This document shows positions 7,122 through 15,556 of a stretch of 64,000 nt of DNA, piece by piece. Position numbers and translations under genes: made by a program. Under the pieces are notes generated by a model. That model had not been told where the DNA came from. It ran no database searches and was given only the letters and a program-made list of their open reading frames with translations. Source of the stretch: Kocuria salsicia (GTDB lineage Bacteria > Actinomycetota > Actinomycetes > Actinomycetales > Micrococcaceae). The stretch lies in assembly GCF_007681555.1 (NCBI RefSeq), contig NZ_VELE01000003.1, forward strand, positions 124,001-188,000. Direction: 5' to 3'. Position 1 is the first letter of the stretch. Each line of letters opens with the position of its first letter.

Positions 7122-9944
7122 CTACTGTTCGAAGACGCTGTACTCGACCACGCCGCGGCGCACCGACTCGATGGCCTCGTGGGCGGTCTCGCGCAGCTGG
7201 GGGTCGATTCCTGCGACGCTGCGCAGCTGGTCCAGGACGTCGATGGTCTGCTTGGCCCAGCGCACGAAGTCCCCGGCGGCGAGGTCGGTGCCCGTGAGGG
7301 TCCGCGTGAGCGTGGCGCCGCGCGCCCACCGGTGCATGGCCTCCACGAGACCCAGCTCGGGGGCGCCCGTGACCGGCAGCCGGTGCTCGGCCTCCTGGGC
7401 GCTGAGCACGGACCAGTTCTCCAGCAGGACCTGGACGGCGGCCTCCATGTGCGCGGTGGGCAGGTGGGGGCGCGAGCCCTGGTCCTCGCGGCGCGGCTGG
7501 TAGACGAGCGCAGTCATCACACCGGCGAGGCCGGGCGCGTCCAGCCCGTCCAGGAAGCCCTCCCGCAGGGACAGGGCGAGCAGCAGGTCCCGCTCGCCGT
7601 AGAGCCGCCGCAGCTGCTCGCCGGCGGGGGTGGGCCGCAGGTGCCCTGACTCGTCCGGTTCGAGGTACTCGAAGTGGGTGAGCACCGCGCACACGCGGTC
7701 GAACGTGGCCGCGATGCTGCCGGTGCGCCCGGCGATCTGCTTGCGCAGTCCCTGGGTGTCCTTCTCCAGCTTCCACGCGCGCTCCGCCCAGCGGGCGTGC
7801 TGCTCGCGGTCCGAGCAGCCGTGGCACGGGTGGGCACGCAGCCTGCGCCGCAGCTCCTCGATGCGGTGGTCCCGCGCGGAGGTGCCGCGGTCGAAGCGGA
7901 TCGTGTGCCCGCCCGAGCCGCTGCGCGCCGGCCGGTGCTCGCGCAGCGCGGCGCGCACCGTGGCCGCGAGGTCCTTGCGCTCCTGGGGCGACTTGCCGGA
8001 GAAGTGCTTGGGGATCTTGATCCGGGACTCCGGCGCCAGGGAGCCGTCGAGGTCGTTCACGCCCACGCGGCGCAGCTTGCCGTCCACGGTGAGGATGTGC
8101 GGGCGCGGGTCGAACGGGTGCGCGTCCTCCCGCAGCACCACGGCCCACCCGGCGTTGCGCCCGTGCGGGATCTCGACGACGTCGCCGGGCAGCAGGTCCT
8201 GCAGGGATGCCGCGGCGTCGTTGCGCTGGCGCGCCGAGCGGGACTTGCTCGCGGACTTCTCCTCCCCGGCGAGCTCACGCCGCAGCTCGGCGTACTGCGA
8301 GAAGTCCCCCAGGTGGCAGGACATGGCCTCGCGGTAGGCCTCCAGCGTCTTCTCCTGCGAGCGCACCCGCTTGGCGATCCCCACCACGGAGCGGTCCGCC
8401 TGGAACTGCGCGAAGGAGGTCTCGAGGATCGAGCGCGAGCGCTTGGCGCCGTAGCGCGCGATCAGGTTGGTGGACATGTTGTACGTGGGCCGGAAGCTCG
8501 AGTTCAGGGGGTAGGTGCGCGTGGAGGCCAGGCCGGCGACGGCCTGGGGGTTCATGCCGTCGCGCCACAGCACCACGGCGTGGCCCTCGACGTCGATCCC
8601 CCGCCGTCCCGCGCGGCCCGTGAGCTGGGTGTACTCGCCGGGGGTGATGTCCACGCGGGCCTCGCCGTTGAACTTGTCGAGGCGCTCGAGCACCACCGAG
8701 CGGGCGGGCATGTTGATCCCCAGCGCGAGCGTCTCCGTGGCGAAGACCGCCTTGAGGAGCCCCTCCGCGAAGAGCTGCTCGACGACCTCCTTGAAGACCG
8801 GCAGCATCCCGGCGTGGTGGGCGGAGATGCCCCGGACGAGGCCCTCGTACCAGTCCTCGTAGTTCAGGGCCGCGAGGTCCGCGGTGGACATGTGCGCGGT
8901 GGCCTCCGCGGCGAACGCGCGGATGGTGCGCTGCTCCTGCGGGGTGGTCAGCCACAGGTCCGCGGCCACGCACTGGCCCACGGCGGCGTCGCACCCGGCC
9001 CGGGAGAAGATGAAGGTGATGGCCGGCAGCAGGGCCTCCGCGTCCAGGCGGCGCAGCAGCTGCGGGCGGGAGACCCGGTCCTGGCGCGCGGGGCGCGAGT
9101 CCTGGGGACGGCCGCGGCGGCGGTTGCGGTGGCCCGGCCCGCGACCGCCGGAACGACCACCGCGCGGGTGCTGCGCGCGGAACAGGCGCAGCAGCTCGGG
9201 GTTGACCTCGGGCTCGTCCCGGTGCTTGTCCGAGCGGCGCTGGGCGGCCTCCTCCACGGTCGTGTCGTCAACGAAGAGGTCCATCAGCTGCGGCCCCACC
9301 TGCACGTGCTGCCACAGCGGCACGGGGCGGTGCTCGGAGACCACCACGTCCGTGCTGCCCCGGACGTCGTCCAGCCACGCACCGAACTCCTCCGCGTTGG
9401 AGACCGTGGCGGACAGCGAGGCCAGCTGCACGTAGTCAGGGAGGTGGATGATGACCTCCTCCCACACCGCGCCCCGGAAGCGGTCCGCGAGGTAGTGCAC
9501 CTCGTCCATGACCACGAAACCCAGGTTGGTGAGGGTGGAGGAGCCCCCGTAGAGCATGTTGCGCAGCACCTCGGTGGTCATCACCACCACGTCCGCCTCC
9601 GAGTTCACGGACGTGTCCCCGGTGAGCAGTCCCACCCGCTCCGGGCCCCAGCGCCGCGAGAACTCGTGGAACTTCTGGTTGCTCAGCGCCTTGATGGGAG
9701 TGGTGTAGAACGCCTTGCGCCCCGTGGCCAGGGCGAGGTGGATGGCGAACTCCCCCACGACCGTCTTGCCCGCGCCCGTGGGCGCGGCGACGAGCACGCC
9801 GTGACCCTGTTCGAGCGCGCGGCAGCCCTCCGTCTGGAAGGGGTCCAGCTCGAAGTCGAGGGTCTGCTCGAACGCCGAGAGCTCAGTGCCTGCGTGGGCC
9901 GCGCGTGCCTTGGCGGCCATGTACCGATCGGCGGGGGAAGACAT
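7122..9944 (-). CDS. helY: Ski2-like DEAD/DEAH-box RNA helicase HelY
   Basis: 940 aa. Superfamily 2 helicase of the Ski2/Mtr4 group, probably acting in RNA turnover. Motifs in order: Walker A APTGAGKT (54-61), TTPIKALSNQ (motif Ia), DEVH (147-150), SATVSN (motif III), then in the second RecA domain the FIFSRAGCD, TETLALGINMPAR and QLTGRAGRRG motifs. The C-terminal DSHCT-like region follows. A basic Gly/Arg-rich insertion of about 35 residues lies between the RecA domains near residue 265. Its position next to tatC matches helY of Mycobacterium tuberculosis. Confidence 0.93.
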   Translation of the reverse strand: MSSPADRYMAAKARAAHAGTELSAFEQTLDFELDPFQTEGCRALEQGHGVLVAAPTGAGKTVVGEFAIHLALATGRKAFYTTPIKALSNQKFHEFSRRWGPERVGLLTGDTSVNSEADVVVMTTEVLRNMLYGGSSTLTNLGFVVMDEVHYLADRFRGAVWEEVIIHLPDYVQLASLSATVSNAEEFGAWLDDVRGSTDVVVSEHRPVPLWQHVQVGPQLMDLFVDDTTVEEAAQRRSDKHRDEPEVNPELLRLFRAQHPRGGRSGGRGPGHRNRRRGRPQDSRPARQDRVSRPQLLRRLDAEALLPAITFIFSRAGCDAAVGQCVAADLWLTTPQEQRTIRAFAAEATAHMSTADLAALNYEDWYEGLVRGISAHHAGMLPVFKEVVEQLFAEGLLKAVFATETLALGINMPARSVVLERLDKFNGEARVDITPGEYTQLTGRAGRRGIDVEGHAVVLWRDGMNPQAVAGLASTRTYPLNSSFRPTYNMSTNLIARYGAKRSRSILETSFAQFQADRSVVGIAKRVRSQEKTLEAYREAMSCHLGDFSQYAELRRELAGEEKSASKSRSARQRNDAAASLQDLLPGDVVEIPHGRNAGWAVVLREDAHPFDPRPHILTVDGKLRRVGVNDLDGSLAPESRIKIPKHFSGKSPQERKDLAATVRAALREHRPARSGSGGHTIRFDRGTSARDHRIEELRRRLRAHPCHGCSDREQHARWAERAWKLEKDTQGLRKQIAGRTGSIAATFDRVCAVLTHFEYLEPDESGHLRPTPAGEQLRRLYGERDLLLALSLREGFLDGLDAPGLAGVMTALVYQPRREDQGSRPHLPTAHMEAAVQVLLENWSVLSAQEAEHRLPVTGAPELGLVEAMHRWARGATLTRTLTGTDLAAGDFVRWAKQTIDVLDQLRSVAGIDPQLRETAHEAIESVRRGVVEYSVFEQ

Positions 9945-10006
9945 GGTGCCAGCCTACGCGGTGCCTCCGACACCCTGTCCGGGCCGTCGCGGACCGGTGA
10001 TCGGGC

Positions 10007-10918
10007 TCACTTCTCCGCGGCGGTGCTGCCCATCGAGCGCAGGGCCTCCGCGGAGGTCCCCCGGTCCGCGCTCGCGCCGGTGGCGGCCGCCTGCTTCGCG
10101 GCCTTCTTCGCCCGACGGCGGTCCAGGTAGAGGCACAGCGCCACCGCCACGAAGAACAGGACGAGCAGCGGGATGGCCAGGTAGAGCATGGTCATGGGAT
10201 CCGGCCCGGGGGCGGCCATCGCGGAGATCACGAGCACGATCACCACCACCACGCGCCAGGACTTGAGCACCGTGCGCCCGGACAGCAGGCCCATCATGTT
10301 GAGCCCCACGAGCAGCACGGGCACCACGCACGAGAATCCGAAGGTCAGGATCAGCTGCAGGAAGAACCGCAGGTAGACGCTGGCCTCCACGAAGTTCGCG
10401 CCGCCCTCCGGGGTGAACGCGGTCAGGGCGTAGACGGCCGCAGGCAGCGCGGTCACGGCCATGGCGCAGCCACCCAGGAACAGTGGGATGGCCGCGGCCA
10501 GGAACCCCAGGGCATAGCGCCGCTCGTTCTTGTGCAGCGCTGGAGTGATGAACGCCCACAACTGGTACAGCCACACGGGCGAGGCGAAGATCAGTCCGAG
10601 CACCAGGGCCACCTCGACCATGATGTTGAACGAGCCGCCCACCGACGAGTAGTTGATGGTTGCCGTGCGCCCGGACTCGGCGAGGCGCTGCAGCGGCGCG
10701 GTGATGTACTGCATGAACGGCTCGTAGGCCATGAAGCCGAGCACCGCGCACAGCACCGTGGCCACGGCGGACTTGATGAGCCGGTTGCGCAGCTCCCGCA
10801 GGTGCTCCTTCAGCGCCATCTCCGCCTGGGGGTTGCGACGCCGCGACGTCGCTTTCCTGCGCTGCCTGCGTTCCCGGCGTGCGGAGGCACCCGCGGTCCC
10901 GGTCTCGGGAGTGGACAT
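10007..10918 (-). CDS. tatC: Sec-independent protein translocase TatC
   Basis: 303 aa, six predicted membrane helices. TatC is the twin-arginine signal receptor and core translocon subunit in the cytoplasmic membrane. The first cytosolic segment contains the hallmark MALKEHLRELRNRLIKS, and the loop region FITPALHKNERRYA is also typical. The N-terminus is a basic 35-residue extension and the C-terminus is charged and alanine-rich. It lies downstream of tatA on the same strand, with a hairpin between them, and helY follows 62 bp later. The Rieske lipoprotein at 43500 is a likely Tat client in this window. Confidence 0.95.
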   Translation of the reverse strand: MSTPETGTAGASARRERRQRRKATSRRRNPQAEMALKEHLRELRNRLIKSAVATVLCAVLGFMAYEPFMQYITAPLQRLAESGRTATINYSSVGGSFNIMVEVALVLGLIFASPVWLYQLWAFITPALHKNERRYALGFLAAAIPLFLGGCAMAVTALPAAVYALTAFTPEGGANFVEASVYLRFFLQLILTFGFSCVVPVLLVGLNMMGLLSGRTVLKSWRVVVVIVLVISAMAAPGPDPMTMLYLAIPLLVLFFVAVALCLYLDRRRAKKAAKQAAATGASADRGTSAEALRSMGSTAAEK

Positions 10919-10960
10919 GGCTCACTGGCCTCTCTGACGGGCGTGCCCCTCGCACGGGAC

Positions 10961-10986
10961 GGGGCCGAGCCGACGGGCTCGGCCCC
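10961..10986 (-). terminator. Hairpin between tatA and tatC
   Basis: GGGGCCGAGCC and its complement form an 11-bp perfect stem with a 4-nt loop, between the tatA stop and the tatC start. It lies inside the presumed operon, so it may partly terminate and lower tatC relative to tatA, or stabilise mRNA ends. Confidence 0.5.
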
Positions 10987-11018
10987 GGATCACGCGAGGG
11001 CTGACGGACTGCTGCCGC

Positions 11019-11420
11019 TCAGGCGGTGGGCCGCTGGTTCTGGTCCACGACCGGCGCCCCCTGGACGGGCTGCACCGGAGCCGCGGACTGGACCGGGGCG
11101 GGCTGGGTGGCCGTGGGCTGCTGCACGGTCGGCTGGGCCGCGGGCTGCGCCACGGTGGGCTGCTGGGCGGGGGCCTGGGCGGTGGCGCCCTGCTGCGCTG
11201 TGGCACCGGCCACCGGTTGGCCGTTGGCCACGGGCTGGCCGTTGACCGTCACGTTGGGGTCGTCGTCGTGCTTCATCTCCTTGACCTCGGACTTGAAGAT
11301 GCGCATGGACTGGCCGAGGCTGCGGGCCATGCCAGGCAGCTTGGGCGCCCCGAAGAGCAGGAGGATGACCACGAGGATCAAAATGATGGTGATGGGGCTG
11401 TCAGCCAGACGACCGAACAT
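11019..11420 (-). CDS. tatA: Twin-arginine translocase subunit TatA/TatE
   Basis: 133 aa. A single N-terminal membrane helix ([20 protein letters not shown]) is followed by the amphipathic helix ([19 protein letters not shown]) typical of TatA, which polymerises to form the export pathway. The C-terminal 80 residues are a Gln/Ala/Pro/Val-rich low-complexity tail, longer than in E. coli TatA but usual for actinobacteria. The ATG at 11420 lies inside the end of the upstream gene (20-bp overlap), so translation is probably coupled. The Shine-Dalgarno is AAAGGA. Confidence 0.93.
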   Translation of the reverse strand: MFGRLADSPITIILILVVILLLFGAPKLPGMARSLGQSMRIFKSEVKEMKHDDDPNVTVNGQPVANGQPVAGATAQQGATAQAPAQQPTVAQPAAQPTVQQPTATQPAPVQSAAPVQPVQGAPVVDQNQRPTA

Positions 11421-11784
11421 GGTGGAGTCCTTTCGTTTCTGCCCGGCGCACGTCCCGGTAGCTCTGGGGCTGTCCCAGTGCCTCCCGACGCTGCATCCTG
11501 CGGATGAGCCGAGCGGTCTGTCGTTGGTCGCGGCCGCTGCGGTACGCGGCGCGGGTCTCGTCCACCGGGGTGAACAGGGCGGAGGGGGCGGGGGTGCGCA
11601 GCGGCGTGGACTGCCCCTGGGCCGCGGCGTTCCAGCGGACGGAGAAGTCCTCGGCGGTGCGCTCGAGGTCGTCCAGGGCGGGCAGCACCTGACCGCGCAG
11701 GGTCCGGTAGAGCAGCCATCCGATGAACGCCGCGCTGCTCAGGACCAGCACGGTCCACAGCAGGACCCACATCCACCAGAGCAT
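11401..11784 (-). CDS. Conserved small single-pass membrane protein
   Basis: 127 aa. One N-terminal hydrophobic helix ([24 protein letters not shown]) is followed by a basic cytosolic region that is probably helical. No catalytic motif is recognised. It lies between pafBC and tatA, overlapping tatA by 20 bp and following pafBC after 23 bp, so it belongs to the same transcript. An alternative overlapping frame on the same strand (11378-11776) has no such organised N-terminus and was not chosen. A role near the Tat system is possible from position only. Confidence 0.65.
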   Translation of the reverse strand: MLWWMWVLLWTVLVLSSAAFIGWLLYRTLRGQVLPALDDLERTAEDFSVRWNAAAQGQSTPLRTPAPSALFTPVDETRAAYRSGRDQRQTARLIRRMQRREALGQPQSYRDVRRAETKGLHHVRSSG

Positions 11785-11807
11785 GCTGCCAGTATAGGCG
11801 GGTCAGC

Positions 11808-13985
11808 CTAGGTGCGGGCTGTGCCGCTGCTGTCGAGCCACTGTTCCACGGCGGCCACGGCCTCCGGCGGGGAGACCACGCCCACGTGTCCCGCGTGGCG
11901 TGTCACCAGGGAGCACAGCGCGTCCAGCGTGGGGAAGTCCACCTCTGCCGCCACGAACTCCGGAAGCGGCCGCGGACCCCGTGCCGTGCGCGGACGGGCG
12001 GGCTCGCGCGCGCCGTGGGCCGCGGCGTCGTCGTCCGCTCCCCCGGCCCCTGGCCCCCCTGTGGCCGGGGCGGGAACCTCGACCTCAACGTGCCGCTTGG
12101 CGTGGTAGTGCTCCACGATCCACCGGCCGCGGCGGTCCGTGACCACCACGGCCTGCACGGGGCGGCGCTTGGCCGGCTGGATGCTCGAGCGCACCTCGGA
12201 CTCCATCCGGGGGTGCACCTCTGCCTCCCCGGCGTCCTCGCAGCCCACGATCCGGTCCGTGCGGAACGTGCGCGGCGCGTTGGCCTGCAGGCACCACCCG
12301 CGCAGGTACTGGTGGCCGTCCGAGAAGATCATCCGCACCGGGTCCACGAGCCGCTCGGTGACCTCGTCCCGCGAGGTCACGAGGTAGCGCAGCCGCACGC
12401 GGCGCCCGTCCGCGATGGCGGCCCGCAGCCCGGTGACGAGCTCGCTGTCCCGGGGCTCCGAAACAGCGTCGGCGTCCGGAACGTCCAGCGCGTCCGCGAG
12501 CGGCAGGGCGTCCGCGGCGGTGGCGACCTTGCGCATGGCAGAGCGCACCACGCGGCTGTCACCGCCGGGAACCGCCTGCAGGGTCTGCAGCCCCATGAGC
12601 AGCGCGCTCGCCTCGGGCACGGTGAGCCGCACGGGCTCCGAGAGCTCCTGGGCGTTGCCCAGGTAGATGTGGCCGTCGTCCCAGGAGGCGTCGATCAACT
12701 GATCCGGGAGGTGGCCGGGGCGTCCGCACACGAACAGGGTCTGCAGGTCGTTGACCAGCTCCGCGTCCGTGATGCCGAAGTGCCGTGCGGTCTCCTCCAG
12801 CTCCGCACCCTGGTGCGCGTAGACGTGGCGCACGATGTGCAGCAGCCGCGCGAGGTGCTGCTCCGTGCTGGCCTTGGCCGCACCGTGGCGGCGCTGCTTG
12901 CCCCACTGCACCTGCACCCCGGACATCCGCGCCTGGAACGCGCGTGCGTCCTCGAGCCGCCGGGCCACGGCGTCCGCGACCGCCACCTGGGTGTCCTTGC
13001 CCACCGTCCCGTCCGGGTCCGCTCCCGGGGCCGGTTCGCGGGGCACGACGGCGTCCGGTCCGGCCGCGCACACGTGCTCCGCCGCGGACTCGGTGTCGTG
13101 CACCGCGAGCTGCACGGCGTCGTAGCCCTCGGGGGCCCGCCACGCGGGCGAGTCGGACGGAGCGGCAATGCGGCGCAGCAGCTGGCCCGCGCCCTGGCGG
13201 ACGTGGACCACCACGCACAGCTGCGGCGGCTGGCTGACCATGCGCGCGAGCTGACCGCCCATGGAGAAGTCCCGGGGCGGCTCGAACGTCTCGCGCGTGG
13301 TCTCCACCTCGGAGATGATGCGGGAGAGCCGGAACGTGCGCTGTGCACGCCGGTCCGTGTCCCAGCCCGCGAGGTACCAGGCTCCGTAGCGGGAGCCCAC
13401 GCCCCACGGCTGCACCGTGCGCTGGGAGAACGCCCCGGTGCGGTCCACGTAGTCGAAGCGCACCGTGCGGTGCGCAAGCACTGCCGAGAGCAGCGGCTCG
13501 AAGGCGGGGTCCGCCACGGCCACGGTGGGCTGCAGGTCCCGGCCCGGCGCCGCCTCGCCGCTGAGCGCCGGTTCGAGCTTGTCGAGGGCGCGGCGTGCGA
13601 GCCGGTCCTGGGCAGCGTCGTTCCACGCGTCCGCCGCGACGGCGAGCACCGCGGACTCCTCCGCGCTGAACCGCACCCGGGGCAACCGGTACGAGCCCCG
13701 GGGCACGCGGTAGCGGGGGGTGAGCTGCGCGTCCGAGGCCCAGGGGTCGTCGTCCGGGATCTCCTCCACCGGGTACCCGAGTGAGCGCAGGTGCGCCTTG
13801 TCGCGCTCGAACATGCGCTCGAACGCGTCCTGATTTCCGGCGCGGTCGTAACCGGGCACGATCCCGCGCAGCTGCTCACGGGTGTACCCGGACTCGCGGT
13901 CGAGCAGCGCGATCAGCAGGTTGAGGAGCCGCTCGGCGGACGCCGTGGTGGAACGGCGCGCCGAGGGTCCCGCGGAGGGCGCCAT
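11808..13985 (-). CDS. pafBC: Fused PafB-PafC WYL-domain transcriptional regulator
   Basis: 725 aa. Two HTH-WYL-WCX modules in one chain. The N-terminal PafB part (about 1-345) has a winged helix followed by a WYL region (TVRFDYVDRTG, GAWYLAGWD). The C-terminal PafC part (about 365-725) has a second HTH (EETARHFGITDAELVND) and WYL region (VRLRYLVTSRDE, HQYLRGWCLQ). In mycobacteria the separate PafB and PafC activate the LexA-independent DNA-damage response, and fused forms are known from Arthrobacter. The start ATG abuts the stop of the FKBP gene with no gap (TGA then ATG), implying translational coupling. Confidence 0.9.
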   Translation of the reverse strand: MAPSAGPSARRSTTASAERLLNLLIALLDRESGYTREQLRGIVPGYDRAGNQDAFERMFERDKAHLRSLGYPVEEIPDDDPWASDAQLTPRYRVPRGSYRLPRVRFSAEESAVLAVAADAWNDAAQDRLARRALDKLEPALSGEAAPGRDLQPTVAVADPAFEPLLSAVLAHRTVRFDYVDRTGAFSQRTVQPWGVGSRYGAWYLAGWDTDRRAQRTFRLSRIISEVETTRETFEPPRDFSMGGQLARMVSQPPQLCVVVHVRQGAGQLLRRIAAPSDSPAWRAPEGYDAVQLAVHDTESAAEHVCAAGPDAVVPREPAPGADPDGTVGKDTQVAVADAVARRLEDARAFQARMSGVQVQWGKQRRHGAAKASTEQHLARLLHIVRHVYAHQGAELEETARHFGITDAELVNDLQTLFVCGRPGHLPDQLIDASWDDGHIYLGNAQELSEPVRLTVPEASALLMGLQTLQAVPGGDSRVVRSAMRKVATAADALPLADALDVPDADAVSEPRDSELVTGLRAAIADGRRVRLRYLVTSRDEVTERLVDPVRMIFSDGHQYLRGWCLQANAPRTFRTDRIVGCEDAGEAEVHPRMESEVRSSIQPAKRRPVQAVVVTDRRGRWIVEHYHAKRHVEVEVPAPATGGPGAGGADDDAAAHGAREPARPRTARGPRPLPEFVAAEVDFPTLDALCSLVTRHAGHVGVVSPPEAVAAVEQWLDSSGTART

Positions 13986-14381
13986 TCAGCGGACGTCGAG
14001 CAGGTCCACCACGAAGATCAGGGACTCGTCCGGGCCGATCGCGGCGCCGGCGCCGCGCGAGCCGTACGCCAGCTCGGAGGGGATCTCCAGCCGACGCCGA
14101 CCACCCACCTTCATGCCCAGCAGACCCTGGTCCCAGCCCTGGATGACCTGTCCCACGCCCACCGTGAAGCCCAGCGGCTCACCGCGGTTCCAGGAGGCGT
14201 CGAACTCCTCGCCGCCCGAGTACGTGACACCCACGTAGTGGCACGAGACCGTGTCCCCGACCTTCGCCTCCCGGCCGGTGCCCTGGATCTCGTCCACGAT
14301 CCGCAGCTCGGTGGGAACCGGGTCCTGGGGGAAGTCGATCTCCGGCTTGGAACGATCAAGCTTGCGCTGTCCGAATGACAC
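13986..14381 (-). CDS. FKBP-type peptidyl-prolyl cis-trans isomerase (cytosolic)
   Basis: 131 aa, one complete FKBP domain. It catalyses Xaa-Pro isomerisation in protein folding. Typical elements are SCHYVGVTYSGGEEFDASW, the VGVGQVIQGWDQGLLGMKVGGRR active-site region, and ELAYGSRGAG near the end. No signal peptide is present. It lies 63 bp downstream of a secreted FKBP lipoprotein gene and directly upstream of pafBC. Family length and motifs are normal, so it is probably active. Confidence 0.92.
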   Translation of the reverse strand: MSFGQRKLDRSKPEIDFPQDPVPTELRIVDEIQGTGREAKVGDTVSCHYVGVTYSGGEEFDASWNRGEPLGFTVGVGQVIQGWDQGLLGMKVGGRRRLEIPSELAYGSRGAGAAIGPDESLIFVVDLLDVR

Positions 14382-14444
14382 GGGCTCTACCTTTCGTCGT
14401 GGGCCCCGGGCGGGGCCGTGCCGAGCACACAGTGTAGCCGTGTC

Positions 14445-15452
14445 TCACTTGCCGGACGCAGAGGACTCCGGGCTCGCGCTCGGCGCCGTGGACGCACCGG
14501 GGGTGGCGCTCGCCGAGGCCTGCGGGCTCGCGGTCTCCGTCTTCGGGGTGGGTGTGGTGCCGAGGATGTCCACCACGAACACGAGCGCGCCCGCGGGGTA
14601 CTGGGAGTCCTTGCCGAGCTCCTTCTCCGTGCCGTAGGCCTTGTCGGTGGGTATCACCAGCTCCACGCGCGAGCCCACCTTCTGGCCCTTCAGACCCTCC
14701 TTCCAGCCGGCGATCACACCGTTGAGGGGGAAGGAGGCCGGGGTGCCCTTCTCGTAGGAGGAGTCGAAGGACTTCCCGTCCGCCCAGCGCACGCCCACAT
14801 AGTTCGCGATCACGGTGTCCGACTCCTTGACCGTGTCACCGTCCCCCTCGATCAGCACGTCCGTCTTCAGCTCCTTGGGCTCGCTGCCGGAGGGCTTGGC
14901 GATCGTGGGGGTGCCCTTGTCGTCCTGCGTGACGTTGGGCATGCCCTTGGAGGGGGTCTTCATCTTCTCGTTGAGCGGCGGCATGATCTTCTTGGTCACC
15001 TGGTAGACCTCCACCGAGGTGGAGTCGTCCCCCTCGGAGGCCGCGCCGCTGGTCTTGGGAGAGCTGTACGCGATGATCTCCCCCTCCTTGGCCTTCGTCA
15101 GGGCGTCGTACATCTGCGGCAGGGAGTCCTTGAGCTCGTCGTTGACGGTCAGCACCTGTCCGGCACCCTGACTGTAGGTGTCCCCCAGCGAGGAACCATC
15201 CGAGCCCTTGTACAGGGCCGCCTGCAGCATGATGCTGTCGCCGGCGTGGATCTCCTCACCGTCCCCCTCCTTCAGGACCTTGGTCTGCGCGTCGTCCACC
15301 TTCAGGGGGGTCTCGAAGGACACCGACGGCGCGGTGCCCTCCGAGGGGTCTGCGGACAGTTCCACGGAGTCCCAGCCCGAGCCCCCGCCGCAGCCGGTCA
15401 GCAGCAGGGACAGGGCGAGCGCGGCGGTGCCGGCGGGGATGATCTTTCGCAC
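14445..15452 (-). CDS. FKBP-type peptidyl-prolyl isomerase lipoprotein, two FKBP-like domains
   Basis: 335 aa. The signal peptide ends in a lipobox (SLLLTGC) with the lipidated cysteine near residue 23, so it should be anchored outside the membrane. A first FKBP-like domain (about 55-165) lacks the usual GWxxGL active-site stretch and looks degenerate. The second (about 205-300) is canonical (NYVGVRWADGKSFDSSYE, IAGWKEGLKGQKVGSR). The tail is Ser/Ala/Pro-rich. The GTG at 15452 is preferred, with AAAGG 10 nt upstream. An ATG at 15473 has no ribosome-binding site. It probably folds exported proteins. Confidence 0.85.
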   Translation of the reverse strand: MRKIIPAGTAALALSLLLTGCGGGSGWDSVELSADPSEGTAPSVSFETPLKVDDAQTKVLKEGDGEEIHAGDSIMLQAALYKGSDGSSLGDTYSQGAGQVLTVNDELKDSLPQMYDALTKAKEGEIIAYSSPKTSGAASEGDDSTSVEVYQVTKKIMPPLNEKMKTPSKGMPNVTQDDKGTPTIAKPSGSEPKELKTDVLIEGDGDTVKESDTVIANYVGVRWADGKSFDSSYEKGTPASFPLNGVIAGWKEGLKGQKVGSRVELVIPTDKAYGTEKELGKDSQYPAGALVFVVDILGTTPTPKTETASPQASASATPGASTAPSASPESSASGK

Positions 15453-15556
15453 GAGGGGGTGACCTTTCGTCATCGGGGTGCTGGCTCGGGGCCAATGTAG
15501 AGGGCCCGCGTGGGCCGCGGCTGGGAGAGTCCCCGGAACACTGCGGGCGGGTGGGG

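Noticed and set aside
7674-10130. Very long open frame on the plus strand opposite helY
   Set aside because: It is the antisense shadow of a complete helicase gene with intact motifs. The product is Arg/Val/Gly-rich without any family features. The same holds for 16953-19451 and 46547-49168 opposite dop/arc and acnA.
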